27,229 nucleotides of DNA from Batkoa obscura (lineage: Eukaryota > Entomophthoromycota > Entomophthoromycetes > Entomophthorales > Batkoaceae). The notes under the pieces were generated by a model, which had not been told where the DNA came from, searched no databases, and saw only the letters and a list, made by a program, of their open reading frames with translations. The position numbers were made by a program, and so were the translations under genes. Location of the stretch: positions 1-27,229 of the forward strand of contig JASVEC010000237.1 of the NCBI GenBank assembly GCA_030770535.1. Reading direction: 5' to 3'. Positions 9,027-19,860 of the stretch are shown here, one piece after another (the stretch's first letter is position 1; the number at the start of each line of letters is the position of its first letter).

Positions 9027-10144
9027 TTCATGTTGAATATGGAATCATTCCATTTTATTGGCTAGTTAACGGAAAAATCAAAATTCAGGAATTTCGTATC
9101 TATCCTTATTTTTAATAAAGAGCTCCTTAAAATATCATCGTTTTCACACTACAAGCTATATGATTTCAGTTGAAAGATATAAATATTGAATTTGTTTTAT
9201 AAAAAAACACAAGTGAGCATCAGGTAGCTGTTTCCAATTAAATTTACTATGGTTTAATTTAAGACAAACCCCTGTATTTATTTTATACTTAGTAGAAAAG
9301 AATATAATTATTTATATTATAAATAGGAATGCTGTCAAAATTAGAGAGCAGCCTACAGTTTCAAAATAGTGCAATAATGATTCAAAAATAATACTATATA
9401 AATTTATATATACAATTTTACTTTAAAAATAAAGTTATTTTTAATCTGTTTAATAATTTTGATAATAAATTTAAACTTAATGTAAAAGTACAAAGTTCAA
9501 AACAATCACGTATTATATTGACCTTTTAAATGATATAATTTAATTAATATAAAATATTTACTTAAACTGAAATTATAAATAGATTGAACATAATATTTAA
9601 GATAAAACATTATTAACAATATTAATTACAATACCATTAATGTTAATAATCCAACAGTATAGATAAGCCCTTATTATTTTAGAGATGCAAGCTTATTTTT
9701 GCCCCAATGTAGGTTCAATATATATAATTGGCTATCAAAAAAAGTAGAGTAAATTCTTAAAATTTAGCCAGATTAAGTAATATAAAGTTGAAGTCATAAA
9801 ACAAATTCAACAAACTCTATTTTTAGTAAAGTGAGATTGTTTTCATTCATATTATGAGATCGTTTTTTCCTATTTTTTTTGAAAATAAAGTAGTTGATTT
9901 AAACATTTTGCTATCAGGTTACATAATAGATTTTGGTACAGCTACTGGTACTAAAATAATACTGGTTTATCTGACAACGAATTAACTTAAGTGACTTTAT
10001 ATAGGTACGTTAATTTACATTATAATTTCTATGGGTTTTAAAAGTTAAATAAAAATAGTTTTAATGAATAAAAAGATTCACTTTTATATTACAACTAATA
10101 ATAGGAGAAAATGGAAGTTTATGAATTATTTCAGCAAACTTTTT
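9027..10144. other. A+T-rich intergenic DNA
   Basis: I see no gene, RNA or recognisable repeat here apart from simple A+T-rich runs. Confidence 0.5.
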
Positions 10145-10248
10145 ATAAGTGAGGATTTTTTATTGATTTCATTACTTTTCGATTTTTTAAGCGTTATTTA
10201 AGTGGAAAGATTGTTAGTAGAATTCTTCAAAATACATCCACAAATATA
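10145..10248 (+). mobile_element. M107 miniature element, diverged
   Basis: The core TTTCATTACTTTTCGATTTT through AATACATCCA matches the element, but both ends are decayed (left GTGAGGAT, right ACATCCACAAATAT). Confidence 0.6.
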
Positions 10249-10702
10249 CAAAAGAGTTAATTTTAAATAAAATTTTAAACATTAAGTTTTTGTTAAAATG
10301 AACTACTCCTTTAAAGCATCCTCAGTTATAAGAAAATAGATCACTTGAATTTTTTCATCATTCATTTTTAAAATTTCATGTCCTAATTTTTTACTAGGAC
10401 TTATTTTAAATATTTTATAAATCAACTTTCAAATTTATTATTGACTATTTTTTATAAATTCAAAGATATATTTGGATTCCTATCCTGAAATATATATATG
10501 TTATAGTTAGTTTATTAAATTTAAATAAAAATATTTGCTATATAGAAATTAAGTTAAAAAACAACTACATAAAGAAATAAATAATATTATACTACCTTTT
10601 ATTAAAAAGCTTCACTTTAAGTTTAATTAGTTAATTAAAAACTTGAATTTATTATTGTTTTATTTTTTAAGTTGTTTTAATTTGTTTTAAACATTTTGAC
10701 TA

Positions 10703-11163
10703 TGTGGAATCTGGTACTCAGTGGTTAGAGTCAAAAGCAGTTTTTGGTTGATCAGCTAGTCGTAAGTCGAAAGGTCTTAGTTCATGTAACTAAGATAGAC
10801 TTGAATTATGAATAATAACATGTAATAGACTATAGACTATGTAAGACAAATATGATAAATAGTATTACTGTAAAATCTATGTAAAACACTATTATAAAGA
10901 TTTAATAGCTTTATTAAAAGTATAGTACTGGGGAATGATTCAACTAAAAAGCCTCAAGTTATTATGTTGAAGAAGATCTTTTATACTCTAAGTATGAATA
11001 TCAAAATGGGGAGATAATGTTCTTCATGATATGAAGTTAGGGATTCTCGTAGTAAACCAAAATAAAAGGTTCGGGACTGATTGTATCTGAACTCAAGAAT
11101 ATAACAACTTAAGTGATTGTTATATTATAACCAATCATAGAGCTAACAAAGCAATATTTCGCA
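10703..11163 (+). repeat. LR461 dispersed repeat, copy 2
   Basis: 461 bp, near-identical to copy 1 except for the last roughly 65 bp and near-identical to copy 4 (opposite strand) over its whole length. About 22 bp of 5' flank (TTTGTTTTAAACATTTTGAC) are also shared with copy 1, so the duplicated unit was larger than 461 bp. Confidence 0.8.
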
Positions 11164-11407
11164 CTTTATTAAACTATACTACAATTAATCAAAATACTCT
11201 AAAAGGTGCTTTTATTGATTATTTTTATTTTAAAGTTAAAATAAAAGCAAGAAAAGTTGTATGCTTGTTTTTAATTATAACAAAAATAAGCTCAAAAGTT
11301 TTATCAAAAATATTAAGCATTATATTAATGCCTTTGTATTTTATGAAAAACTGTTTATTATTAACTTACATCTAGTTTTAATAAAACTTGCTTATTTTTA
11401 TTGCTAG

Positions 11408-11870
11408 TGTGAAATATCGCTTTGTCAGTCCTATGGTTAATTATAGCATAACAATCGCCTAAGCTGTTGTGTTCTCGAGTTCAGAGAAAATCAATCCCAT
11501 ATTCTTATTTTGATTTGTTATGAGAATTTCTAGCTCCATCCCAAAGAATATTATCTTCTCATTTTGATATTTATACTTTTCAGAGTATAAAAGAGTTTAT
11601 AGAGTATAGTAGTTCGAGGCTTTTTAACTGAATTATTCCCTGATATCTCGAACATTTAATGAAACCACTAAGTTTTCTTAATAGTATTTTACATAGATTT
11701 ACATTAATATTGTCTATTCTATTTGTCTTATATAGCTTGTAACCTGTTACGTGCTATTCTTTATAATCCAAGTCTATCTTAGTCACATAAACTAAGACCT
11801 TTCGACTTATAGTGTAGTCAACCCAGCAATATTTGTTCTTGACTCCAAACCCTGAGTACCAGATTTCACA
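11408..11870 (-). repeat. LR461 dispersed repeat, copy 3 (divergent)
   Basis: 463 bp on the minus strand with the best-kept ends: TGTGAAAT at the left and ATTTCACA at the right. CTAG lies directly outside both ends (11404-11407 and 11871-11874), consistent with a 4-bp target duplication, although CTAG is itself a palindrome. Its body differs at many positions from copies 1, 2 and 4; its terminal 65 bp equal those of copy 1. Confidence 0.75.
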
Positions 11871-12210
11871 CTAGCTTTTTTATAAATCTATACCATGATA
11901 TTTATAATATTGTTCGAATGATCAAAACCCTTAAACTCCACTTTTAAAGTTTAAAAATAGAACCAAAGTAAAAAAATATTATATCAATTATATTGAATAT
12001 AATTATATTCCTATTAATATTTTAAATTTAAATCTGAGAATGACATTTTTAAACTTTATTATAAAAAAATTGTAATAATCAGCTCTTTAGAAACAATAAA
12101 CAAATTAATCATTTTAAATATAATAATATCAATATAAATAATCTGAAAAATCTAATAATTTAAAAAATAAATTAATTTTTATAATAATAATAACTTAAAT
12201 TATAAAATTA

Positions 12211-12317
12211 ATATGTGAATGTTTTTTTTTATTTTATCACTTTTTTCGTTTTTTAAGCGTTGTTTGAGAGGAAATTGTTAGTAAAATCCTTAAAACACAA
12301 AAGTACATCACCCATAT
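12211..12317 (+). mobile_element. M107 miniature element
   Basis: 107 bp, ends ATATGTGAATGT and ACATCACCCATAT. The element frame is broken in this copy. Confidence 0.7.
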
Positions 12318-12471
12318 TATAAACTATTTACAAATGTAAAATACTTTTTAGCAATAAATTTAATCTTAGGTTATTAGCAAATAAAAAATATAAGAAACTA
12401 ATAAAAAAGTTCAATAATTTTTTAAAACTGTTTTAACTAACTAAAATATCACAAAGCCTTTTAAATATACT

Positions 12472-12932
12472 TGTGAAATATTGCTTTGTTAGCTCTATGA
12501 TTGGTTATAATATAACAATCACTTAAGTTGTTATATTCTTGAGTTCAGATACAATCAGTCCCGAACCTTTTATTTTGGTTTACTACGAGAATCCCTAACT
12601 TCATATCATGAAGAACATTATCTCCCCATTTTGATATTCATACTTAGAGTATAAAAGATCTTCTTCAACATAATAACTTGAGGCTTTTTAGTTGAATCAT
12701 TCCCCAGTATTATACTTTTAATAAAGCTATTAAATCTTTATAATAGTGTTTTACATAGATTTTACAGTAATACTATTTATTATATTTGTCTTACATAGTC
12801 TATAGTCTATTACATGTTATTATTCATAATTCAAGTCTATCTTAGTTACATGAACTAAGACCTTTCGACTTACGACTAGCTGATCAACCAAAAACTGCTT
12901 TTGACTCTAACCACTGAGTACCAGATTTCACA
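12472..12932 (-). repeat. LR461 dispersed repeat, copy 4
   Basis: 461 bp in reverse orientation, near-identical to copy 2 including its distinctive tail. With copy 2 it forms the arms of a 2.2-kb inverted repeat enclosing copy 3 and an M107 element. Confidence 0.8.
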
Positions 12933-13085
12933 TTTTATATCATAAAAATATCTAAGTTATATATTTATGATATTTACTTTATTATTATTATTGATTATAT
13001 TTCTTTAAGATAATTATATTTAATTATTAATTTTAAAAGATATCTAGCTAGATAACCTTTGAAATTGTAATTATATAACTCTAAC

Positions 13086-13188
13086 ATGGTGGCGTTTTTT
13101 TGGCTTCATCACTTTTTCCATCTTTTAGTGCTATTTGAGCAAAAAGATCGTTAGTAAAATCCTTAAACATAAAAATACATCCCCATAT
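13086..13188 (+). mobile_element. M107 miniature element
   Basis: 103 bp, ends ACATGGTGGCGT and ACATCCCCATAT, internal TTTTTCCATCTTTTAGTGCT. Confidence 0.75.
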
Positions 13189-13419
13189 AATACATAAACT
13201 TAATAAAAAGTATTAAAATAAAAACAAACTTAATAAGCTGCTTAAAATTTATTTAATTATACCTGCAAATAATAATCTGTATAGTTTATTAAATAATAAA
13301 GATAAACAACTGTATTGGTATTTTAAATTAGCTTAATAGCTTATTAAATGTAAGGATATGGCTATTATATATAACTAAATCTATATTATGTTTTTTAAAT
13401 CAACAATGTAATTTAATAC

Positions 13420-13522
13420 ATATGGGAATATATTTTTGTGTTTAAGAATTTTACTAACAGTTTTTCCGCTTAAACAGCGCTTAAAAAGTGGAAATAATGA
13501 AGTCAAAAAAGCACCCTTATAT
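13420..13522 (-). mobile_element. M107 miniature element
   Basis: About 103 bp in reverse orientation, ends ATATGGGAATAT and GCACCCTTATAT. Confidence 0.7.
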
Positions 13523-13940
13523 AATTTATAATTATCTAAATTGTGATATAATTACTATTATATTTCTACAATTAATATGATTATAGTTTGTATAATAAAC
13601 TCAATTTAGATTTATATAATTTTATTATTAAAATTAAACATATTTTTAAATTTGATATATTTAATTAAATTAAATTAAATTATTTTTTAATTATATTAAT
13701 TATTAATTTTTATATAATTTGCTTAACTATTATGTATTTTTTACAAGTTTATTTTAATCAAATGATAAAAATGTGCTATAATTTTAAATTTTAAATAAAA
13801 TATAAAAATTGAAGTCAGATTTAATAAATTTAAACTATTCCAATAGATAAGCTACATTAGTATTAAAATTTAGTGTTTTATATTTGAAATAATAATATAA
13901 TAAACTAAGTAGCTATAATAATATATTAATAATGTAATTT

Positions 13941-13992
13941 TAATCAAAAATTTAAAAATTAGGAAAAAATGAAATCAATTCGGATATCCCTA
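13941..13992 (-). mobile_element. family-B miniature element, terminal fragment
   Basis: The reverse complement begins ATAGGGATATCCGAATTGAT and parallels the first 50 bp of the copies at 4180 and 17982. Confidence 0.45.
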
Positions 13993-14032
13993 TCTGTTTT
14001 TCAAATTATCCCAGTTAAATGACATCTGTTAT

Positions 14033-14040
14033 TATATAAG
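14033..14040 (+). promoter_or_regulatory. candidate TATA box of the receptor gene
   Basis: TATATAAG about 100 bp before the ATG at 14139. In this A+T-rich context it is only suggestive. Confidence 0.3.
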
Positions 14041-14138
14041 ATTATTTATGGTAATAGCAATCCAAATTAGAACTATCTAAGAAAAAATTAGTCAATAGTC
14101 TAAATTTTGTCTTTCTTTCTTTTAATAAATTTGTCAAT

Positions 14139-15029
14139 ATGAGCTTTACAGTTGATGGAATAATTTTATTAGTTATGTCAATCATTTTGGCAATAACAAG
14201 TACTGCTACTTTATATTTGATAACCAAAATAGAAAAAAGAACCAGAGATATAGTTTATCTTATCCTTCTATCAATAGTTGATTTGATACCAATAGTTGCA
14301 TTAATAATCTATATCATATTGTACTATTCATACGATAAATCTCCAATAAACGATCCAAGTATCAAGCAAGCAATTGGGTTTTTTAATATGGCATGGCCTT
14401 TTTTAAATTGTACATTTACAAGTTGTTTAGCATCTACACGTTATCGTACTGTATGCAAGCTAAAAAACCCAAAAAAGTTACTATTAGTTCCTATAACCTT
14501 CTCAACTATTTACTTTTCATTGCTTATTGCTACTGCTTCAAAAGGAGAACTTATAGCAAACGAGACTAGTATATTTGTACAAGCATATCCTTCCACTTCT
14601 ATATTGTCAGCATGCTGCTTATATTTTTTAGTATTCTCTTTTGTGATTGGTGGATTAGTATCAATTATATGTTATTCATTAATATTTCGAATGGCTAATC
14701 ATTCTACACTGCCATTTCGATTTGAAAATTTAGAAGCTAATTATTCCAATACAGGGTTTAAAAGCTTTACGTCAATTCATTCTTTTACAAGTGTTTGGCT
14801 TATTTTGTTTATTTACATATTTATCAATCTCCCAGTTGTTTTATTACTAATAGTGGATGCAACTATTGAGCCTTTACCTTATGTTTCTGATATTACAAAA
14901 ACTGTTATAGCAGACCTTAAAGTTTTTCTAATCTATTTTGGTGGTATAGCATACGCCCTTGTTGTATTATTTAAGCACCCGTTGATATTTTCAAAATTCA
15001 AAGAAGCCCTTCATATAACTTGGTTATAG
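14139..15029 (+). CDS. seven-helix, rhodopsin-like GPCR family protein
   Basis: An intronless gene of 296 residues with seven hydrophobic segments at about 7-28, 37-63, 78-99, 112-132, 153-184, 216-240 and 256-278, joined by short polar loops. The end of helix 3 reads STRYRTV (99-105), in the position of the family-A DRY motif with Thr in place of the acidic residue. Helix 7 ends in a KHPLIF segment where NPxxY would be expected. N-glycosylation sites occur at NCT (90) and NET (141). The N-terminus is only a few residues long, so a small or membrane-borne ligand is more likely than a large protein, but that is inference. The protein is plasma-membrane in type; ligand and G-protein partner cannot be told. 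It is not Ste2- or Ste3-like by eye. Other seven-helix families remain possible. Confidence 0.75.
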   Translation: MSFTVDGIILLVMSIILAITSTATLYLITKIEKRTRDIVYLILLSIVDLIPIVALIIYIILYYSYDKSPINDPSIKQAIGFFNMAWPFLNCTFTSCLASTRYRTVCKLKNPKKLLLVPITFSTIYFSLLIATASKGELIANETSIFVQAYPSTSILSACCLYFLVFSFVIGGLVSIICYSLIFRMANHSTLPFRFENLEANYSNTGFKSFTSIHSFTSVWLILFIYIFINLPVVLLLIVDATIEPLPYVSDITKTVIADLKVFLIYFGGIAYALVVLFKHPLIFSKFKEALHITWL

Positions 15030-15667
15030 TTTTTTTCAATAAATCTTTATATAATATTAGTTGTTGATTTACATTTAATAATATTCTATTCAAATGTTCA
15101 TAAAACAAATTTTCAAAAAAAAAGTGGTAAAATATTTTATCCTATACTAAACATAAAGCTGTCACAAAAGTCATGTTTTTTTATAAAAGGAAGTAGCATT
15201 TTAAATCCTTGTTTATTCTTTTAAAAAATCGGATTTGATTTATAAGTAAAAATTAATTTTTGAATAAATCAATTTTTAGAAATCTTTCAAAACCTAATAA
15301 AACCAATTTTCCAAGTAAAATTAGCCAAAAGTCCAACACACTTGAAGAACATTGAGTAAAAAACTGGGAAAACCAAAGTTGGAGGCTTTTTTATAAAGCT
15401 TTTTCAGAGGATTCTGATTTGATTTTACTATTTTTAAAGCAAAAACTTCTACTTTAAAAATACTTTTATCTATAATGAGTATTTTAATTAAGAAAATGCT
15501 AACCTGTAGTTCCTATTAAACTTTAGCTTTTAAATAACGCTTTGATTTTTTTATACAAAATTTCTATCATCTAACCTTTTTTATTATGTTATAAAAGTAC
15601 CCCGTAAATGAGAAATTTCAGCTTTAAAAGTAAAGATCAAACATAACAAGTTTATCTTATAAAAAAT
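15030..15667. other. A+T-rich 3' flank of the receptor gene
   Basis: No gene, RNA or known repeat seen. Confidence 0.5.
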
Positions 15668-15771
15668 ATATGGGGATGTTTTTTTGGTTTCATTACTTTT
15701 CCATCTTTTAAGCGCTACTTGAGCGGAAAATTGTTAGTAAAATTCTTAAACAAAAAAATACATCCCCATAT
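15668..15771 (+). mobile_element. M107 miniature element
   Basis: 104 bp with perfect 12-bp inverted ends ATATGGGGATGT / ACATCCCCATAT. The element frame is shifted in this copy by loss of bases in T and A runs. Confidence 0.88.
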
Positions 15772-15839
15772 TCTTATCAAGCATTCGGATAATATGGGCT
15801 ATGAATTCATTCTAATTTTGAATTCAGTTTGTCTAAGAT

Positions 15840-16060
15840 GAACAATTAGAAAATAAAAGGCTGGTGTAGAGCAGATAATAAAGTTCCAGATATTTTATTA
15901 TAAAAAAAAGAAGTATGGTTATGACTGAGTTGTGGAAGAACGTATCGCGTGAAGCAACATTTCCGAAGTCAAGTGGTTTAAGGGTTGGAACAGCCACTCT
16001 CTTCATTATCAAATGAGGCAGATTTAATGCTTTTAATCAATAGAATCTATCTCGATGAGT
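15840..16060. pseudogene. coding-like patch of unknown origin
   Basis: Less A+T-rich than its surroundings. The plus strand reads GWCRADNKVPDI and then MTELWKNVSREATFPKSSG; the minus strand has a 57-codon ATG frame (MKRVAVPTLKPLDFGNVASR at its start) ending in a hydrophobic tail. Neither is recognised and neither continues far. It could be a fragment of a host gene or of a transposon, and I cannot choose the strand. Confidence 0.25.
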
Positions 16061-16380
16061 CGTACACATGCTTTTTAAATAGGCTATATATTAGTTGTAA
16101 AAACATATTACCAAATCATTTCTAATATATTTGAATGATCAAAGTCAAATTACGTTTTTTGTTTAGTTCTGTAAAACAGCTTGGAGCAATTACTGTCATT
16201 TAAGCAAAAAGTATTCTAATGCCAAAAAATAAAATAAAGAAAATGGTTTATTTAATATAGTGCAAAGGTAAAAGTCAGAAATATCAAAAGAATAAATAAA
16301 AATCAATCAGGCATTGCGTCTATTTAGCCTTTTTACCAATGAAATAGATTAAAAGTCATTTTAATAATAATAAAGTAGTT

Positions 16381-17400
16381 TCTGGCTCCTTTTTAGACTA
16401 TATCTAAAATAAGGTATAGGTTTTATAAGAAATTATAAAAAAAAGTACTATAGTTGTGCCAGATGCTAACATAAAAACAAAAGTTCAAAATAAGGAATAT
16501 GAAAAATTCGGTTTTTTTATAAAGCATATGGTAGAAAGAACCTAAGGCCTTAGGTGTAGTGTATAGAGCTAACCCCATCATTATGCTTGGTTTTTTAACT
16601 AACATATCTACCAGTCCAGATATAATACCTGCAAGGTAATAGATATTATTGTTATTATTTATATCATATTTGGTTTACAAAGCATTTGTGTTGCATATCA
16701 TGAACTGGTATGTTGGAACTAATACAGCTAGAAATCCACTTCAATGAATAGCTCCGTAAAAGTATTTCTTTAATATCTTTGAAGGACTAAAATGGTTATA
16801 ATAAAATGAAATAAAAATTAAAAGTATAATATCTTCTCTTAAAATTCTCAAAGCCTAAAAAGATAGCAGCGACAAGTCACCTTAAAAACCAAAATCAAGC
16901 GATTTGATAACATATAATTACAGGATGTGACGTTGGGATGATACCCTTTACGTAGTAATGTAATAGGCTTATTATCTAAAGCTTCTAAAGTATTTAGATT
17001 TCCTGCAGCTATATTTATTCCTTCAACCAAATCAGCTAAATGATTAACATCGATTCCCCGATCCCTTGAAATTTTTCTATTAATTTGTAATATTGAGTGA
17101 GGAGTCAAGACACGTCTTACCGTAAATTTATAAATAGAAAGATCTAAAGTCATAAACTCCATTATATAAGAATATAGAATTTGAGCAGTTGAAAGCATAA
17201 ATAAGATCACATCGTTATAAGGTATTAATAAATTTCTTCAATACAAACTATGATATAAGCTTTAAGTAGCTTTAGGTGACTATTTAGTTCACTATATTTA
17301 AGCCCCTATTTTGATCACCCCATGCTTAAGTGGTGTGAGAAGCTTATTCTACGATTCTTTCTTTCCCGTAAAACAAAAACTTCGAATAGAAAGCTTATAT
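16381..17400 (-). pseudogene. TMEM135-like membrane protein, apparently decayed host gene
   Basis: Pieces in several minus-strand frames occur in the order expected for the two-repeat TMEM135 family: VFVLRERKNRRIS (about 17385-17345), then DVILFMLSTAQILYSYIM with a linker and the Cys-block YHPNVTSC (one open stretch, about 17237-16848), then SGFLAVLVPTYQFMI (about 16741-16690), then AGIISGLVDMLVKKPSIMMG and LALYTTPKALGSFYHML (16632-16523), then FVFMLASGTTIVLFF. A clean-looking 50-bp intron (GTAAAC...TTGCAG, 16683-16634) separates two pieces, but splicing it leaves a one-base frame mismatch. A TGA lies in frame shortly before SGFLAV, and the final hydrophobic segment is in another frame. TMEM135 proteins are multi-pass proteins linked to mitochondria and peroxisomes. 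An intact gene with more introns than I can parse remains possible; the family call is from memory. Confidence 0.45.
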
Positions 17401-17981
17401 TGCAAGCTTATTACAAAGCCAAATGAAATCAATTATAGTACAGGATAAAAAATTTGCGCACTTTTTATCTTTTATATAAGGGGAAGACTCTAGATAATAT
17501 ATTTCAAGACAAGACAAAGTTTGAAAAAAATAGTCCAGAATTAAAAATATCTTTATACACATCTGACTACTTTAAACTATATACGCCTTAATATTTATCA
17601 AAGCTTAATTCGTAAACGAGGTTTACCTTTTCCCTTTATCAATTAAGTTTTTTGATAGAATATTGAATGTCTCTCTTATTTCGATGACAATCAATAATAC
17701 TTACTTTGTTAAAATATAGAAATAGTATATTAATTCATTTTAATATTAACTTCGTTCATAATATTATTTATAGAGTAAACCCCAGATTGTCTTAATATAT
17801 TTGAAACATACTTCAAATCCGGTTTAATCATTTATTGTAATTGTTCAATTTTATTTACTTTTTTATTATTGTTTAGAGAGTAGCAAATTCAATACAGATG
17901 TTTGTTTTTATATATTAAATTAAATGACAATTTTCCGTAACTCAAACCGGGTAAATCTATTCCACTATATCTTTCAACTTG

Positions 17982-18120
17982 CATATGGGGATGTCCAAAT
18001 TGGTCTCATTTTTCGTCCATTAAATACTCTATATACTTTAAAAACTTGCTTAAAATTCTATAAGAAATTTTTTTATTAAAAGGCAAAAGTATCTGACACA
18101 GTTTCAAATTATTTTATTAT
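17982..18120 (+). mobile_element. family-B miniature element, copy 2
   Basis: Starts CATATGGGGATGTCCAAATT, whose first 13 bp are the M107 terminus, then diverges into its own body, which is shared with 4180-4320. The right end is not defined because similarity fades in A+T-rich DNA. Confidence 0.6.
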
Positions 18121-18490
18121 AATTTGTATAAGTCAGCAGAATTTCTACTAAGTTTAGTAGAAATTCTTGGGTTAGCAAGGCTTTTAATAATATAACCTAT
18201 ATATTGATATTAATCAAAGTTTTAGTATGTAAGTAAATACATATTTTCATAAAATTTTATTGAAAAAATATTTATTATTAGCTACTTTATAACCAACATT
18301 GCAGATTTGTTATTAAATAAATAAATTATCCTAATGTTATAATTACATTATTGGTATACTACTAAGTTAATAAATAACTATATAGAAAGGGATAATTGGC
18401 TCCAAAGTTATAATTAACTATACTTATATAATATAAGCAATATGATAATAACTTCTGTTTACTATTACAACTACTTGATTTTTAACTATC

Positions 18491-18520
18491 CATTAACTTA
18501 GCCATTAACTTAGCCATTAA
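18491..18520. repeat. 12-bp tandem repeat CATTAACTTAGC
   Basis: Two full units and a half unit in direct repeat. No function is suggested. Confidence 0.5.
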
Positions 18521-18875
18521 TAATTGGCCTTTATCATTTAATAAACTACTTAGTAAATATCAAAACTTTCAAATTTTCTGCTATTTTTATAAGGTAAACT
18601 GGGATTAGTTTTTCAATTTTTTCGTTTTTTATAAACTCTATAATTTCAATTAGAATTATATTAAGTTTTGCTAATTTATCAGATATCGAATAATAATATA
18701 ATTTATTATTATGTTTGTAATAAAAATATCAAATTTTGAAATAAATTAACTAGTATTTTTTATTTTACTTAATGTTTCAAAGCTACTTTTTTATTATAAA
18801 AGATTTTAAAATGTCTATTGGTATATATTTTTTATAATACTCAGTAAAAAAATTTAAATTTAAATTTAAACTACT

Positions 18876-18981
18876 ATTTGGGGGTGTTTTTTTGTGTTTA
18901 AGAATTTTACTAACAATCTTTCTACTCAAATAGCGCTTAAAAAATGAAAAAATAATGAAATCAAAAAAAACATCCCCATTT
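18876..18981 (-). mobile_element. M107 miniature element
   Basis: 106 bp, ends ATTTGGGGGTGT and ACATCCCCATTT. The element frame is open on the minus strand. It directly abuts the next copy, which points the other way. Confidence 0.75.
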
Positions 18982-19087
18982 ATTTTATAGATTTTTTTTG
19001 GCTTCATTACTTTTTCCATCTTTTAAGTGCTACTTGAGTGAAAAAATTGTTGATAAAATTGTTAAACACAAAAACGCATCCTCATGT
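18982..19087 (+). mobile_element. M107 miniature element, left end decayed
   Basis: Core TTTTTTTTGGCTTCATTAC to CGCATCCTCATGT. It lies end to end with the copy at 18876-18981. Confidence 0.7.
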
Positions 19088-19159
19088 AATAAATTTAATT
19101 AACTTTGACTAGTTTCCTTATTGAGAGTTTTCATGTTTTCAAATTCAGTTATAAATAAT

Positions 19160-19550
19160 TTAGAGTTTTTTATTTAAATTTGCTACGAGAATCTTTACAT
19201 TTTGGTGTTTATATTTAGCAATTATAATAAAAAATAACTATCATCATGTTTTTTATATATACCTACCTAATTAAAGCATAATTTTTTTTAACATAGTAAT
19301 TTAAAGCTTTTTAAGCTATTTCTTAATATTATACTTTTTAACAGTTATTGAATATTACTTAATATATTTTATATAAATTTTATAATAGTATTTTCTATTT
19401 TATTCATATTATATAGTTTGCAGTTTATTGTATATAATTTTTATTAATCTAAGTCTGTATTAGTTATGTAAATTAAAACTTTTCAATTTATAGTTAGCTG
19501 AATAAACAAAAACTGCTTCAAGCTCCAACCACTGGGGATTGACTTTCACA
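19160..19550 (-). repeat. old LR461 relative
   Basis: The right part (AACTGCTTCAAGCTCCAACC to CTTTCACA) matches the 5' end of LR461 in reverse. The left part (AATTTGCTACGAGAATC and following) matches LR461 interior and the remnant at 5505-5730. It is heavily diverged and enriched in A+T, so it is older than the five 461-bp copies. Confidence 0.55.
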
Positions 19551-19653
19551 CTTATAAATTAAAGTTTATTTTAATTATATAACTTAAAATTTATTAAATA
19601 TTAGCTTCATTTAGGACTATAATGCTGTATATAATAGTTCTCCTTATTTTAAA

Positions 19654-19760
19654 ATATGGGAGTGTTTTTTTTGACTTCATTACTTTTTCCATTTTTTAAG
19701 CGCTATTTGAGTGGAAAATTTATTAATAAAATTCTTAAAGACAAAAATACATCCCCATAT
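19654..19760 (+). mobile_element. M107 miniature element
   Basis: 107 bp, ends ATATGGGAGTGT and ACATCCCCATAT, element frame fully open. Confidence 0.88.
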
Positions 19761-19860
19761 AATGTTTTATTATATGATTAAATTTTAAACTTTATTTTTA
19801 TCTTCAGCTTTTTATTCCAAGATAATTTTTACTATTATTAGTATAGCTTTATGTTTTATT

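Larger units (their letters stand above)
11871..14032. other. gene-free repeat region
   Basis: Contains M107 copies (12211, 13086, 13420), LR461 copy 4 and a family-B fragment (13941). Positions 13540-13940 are almost pure A+T with short ATTAA-type runs. No gene is seen. Confidence 0.55.
17401..18875. other. A+T-rich intergenic DNA with one family-B element
   Basis: Beyond the element at 17982-18120 and a short tandem repeat at 18491-18520, nothing is recognised. The N-terminal part of the TMEM135-like gene was looked for upstream of 17400 and not found. Confidence 0.45.

Noticed and set aside
14042-14227. 61-codon minus-strand frame
   Set aside because: Antisense to the receptor gene start and its leader; no recognisable protein.
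18783-19019. 78-codon minus-strand frame
   Set aside because: It consists of the M107 copy at 18876 plus flanking sequence.
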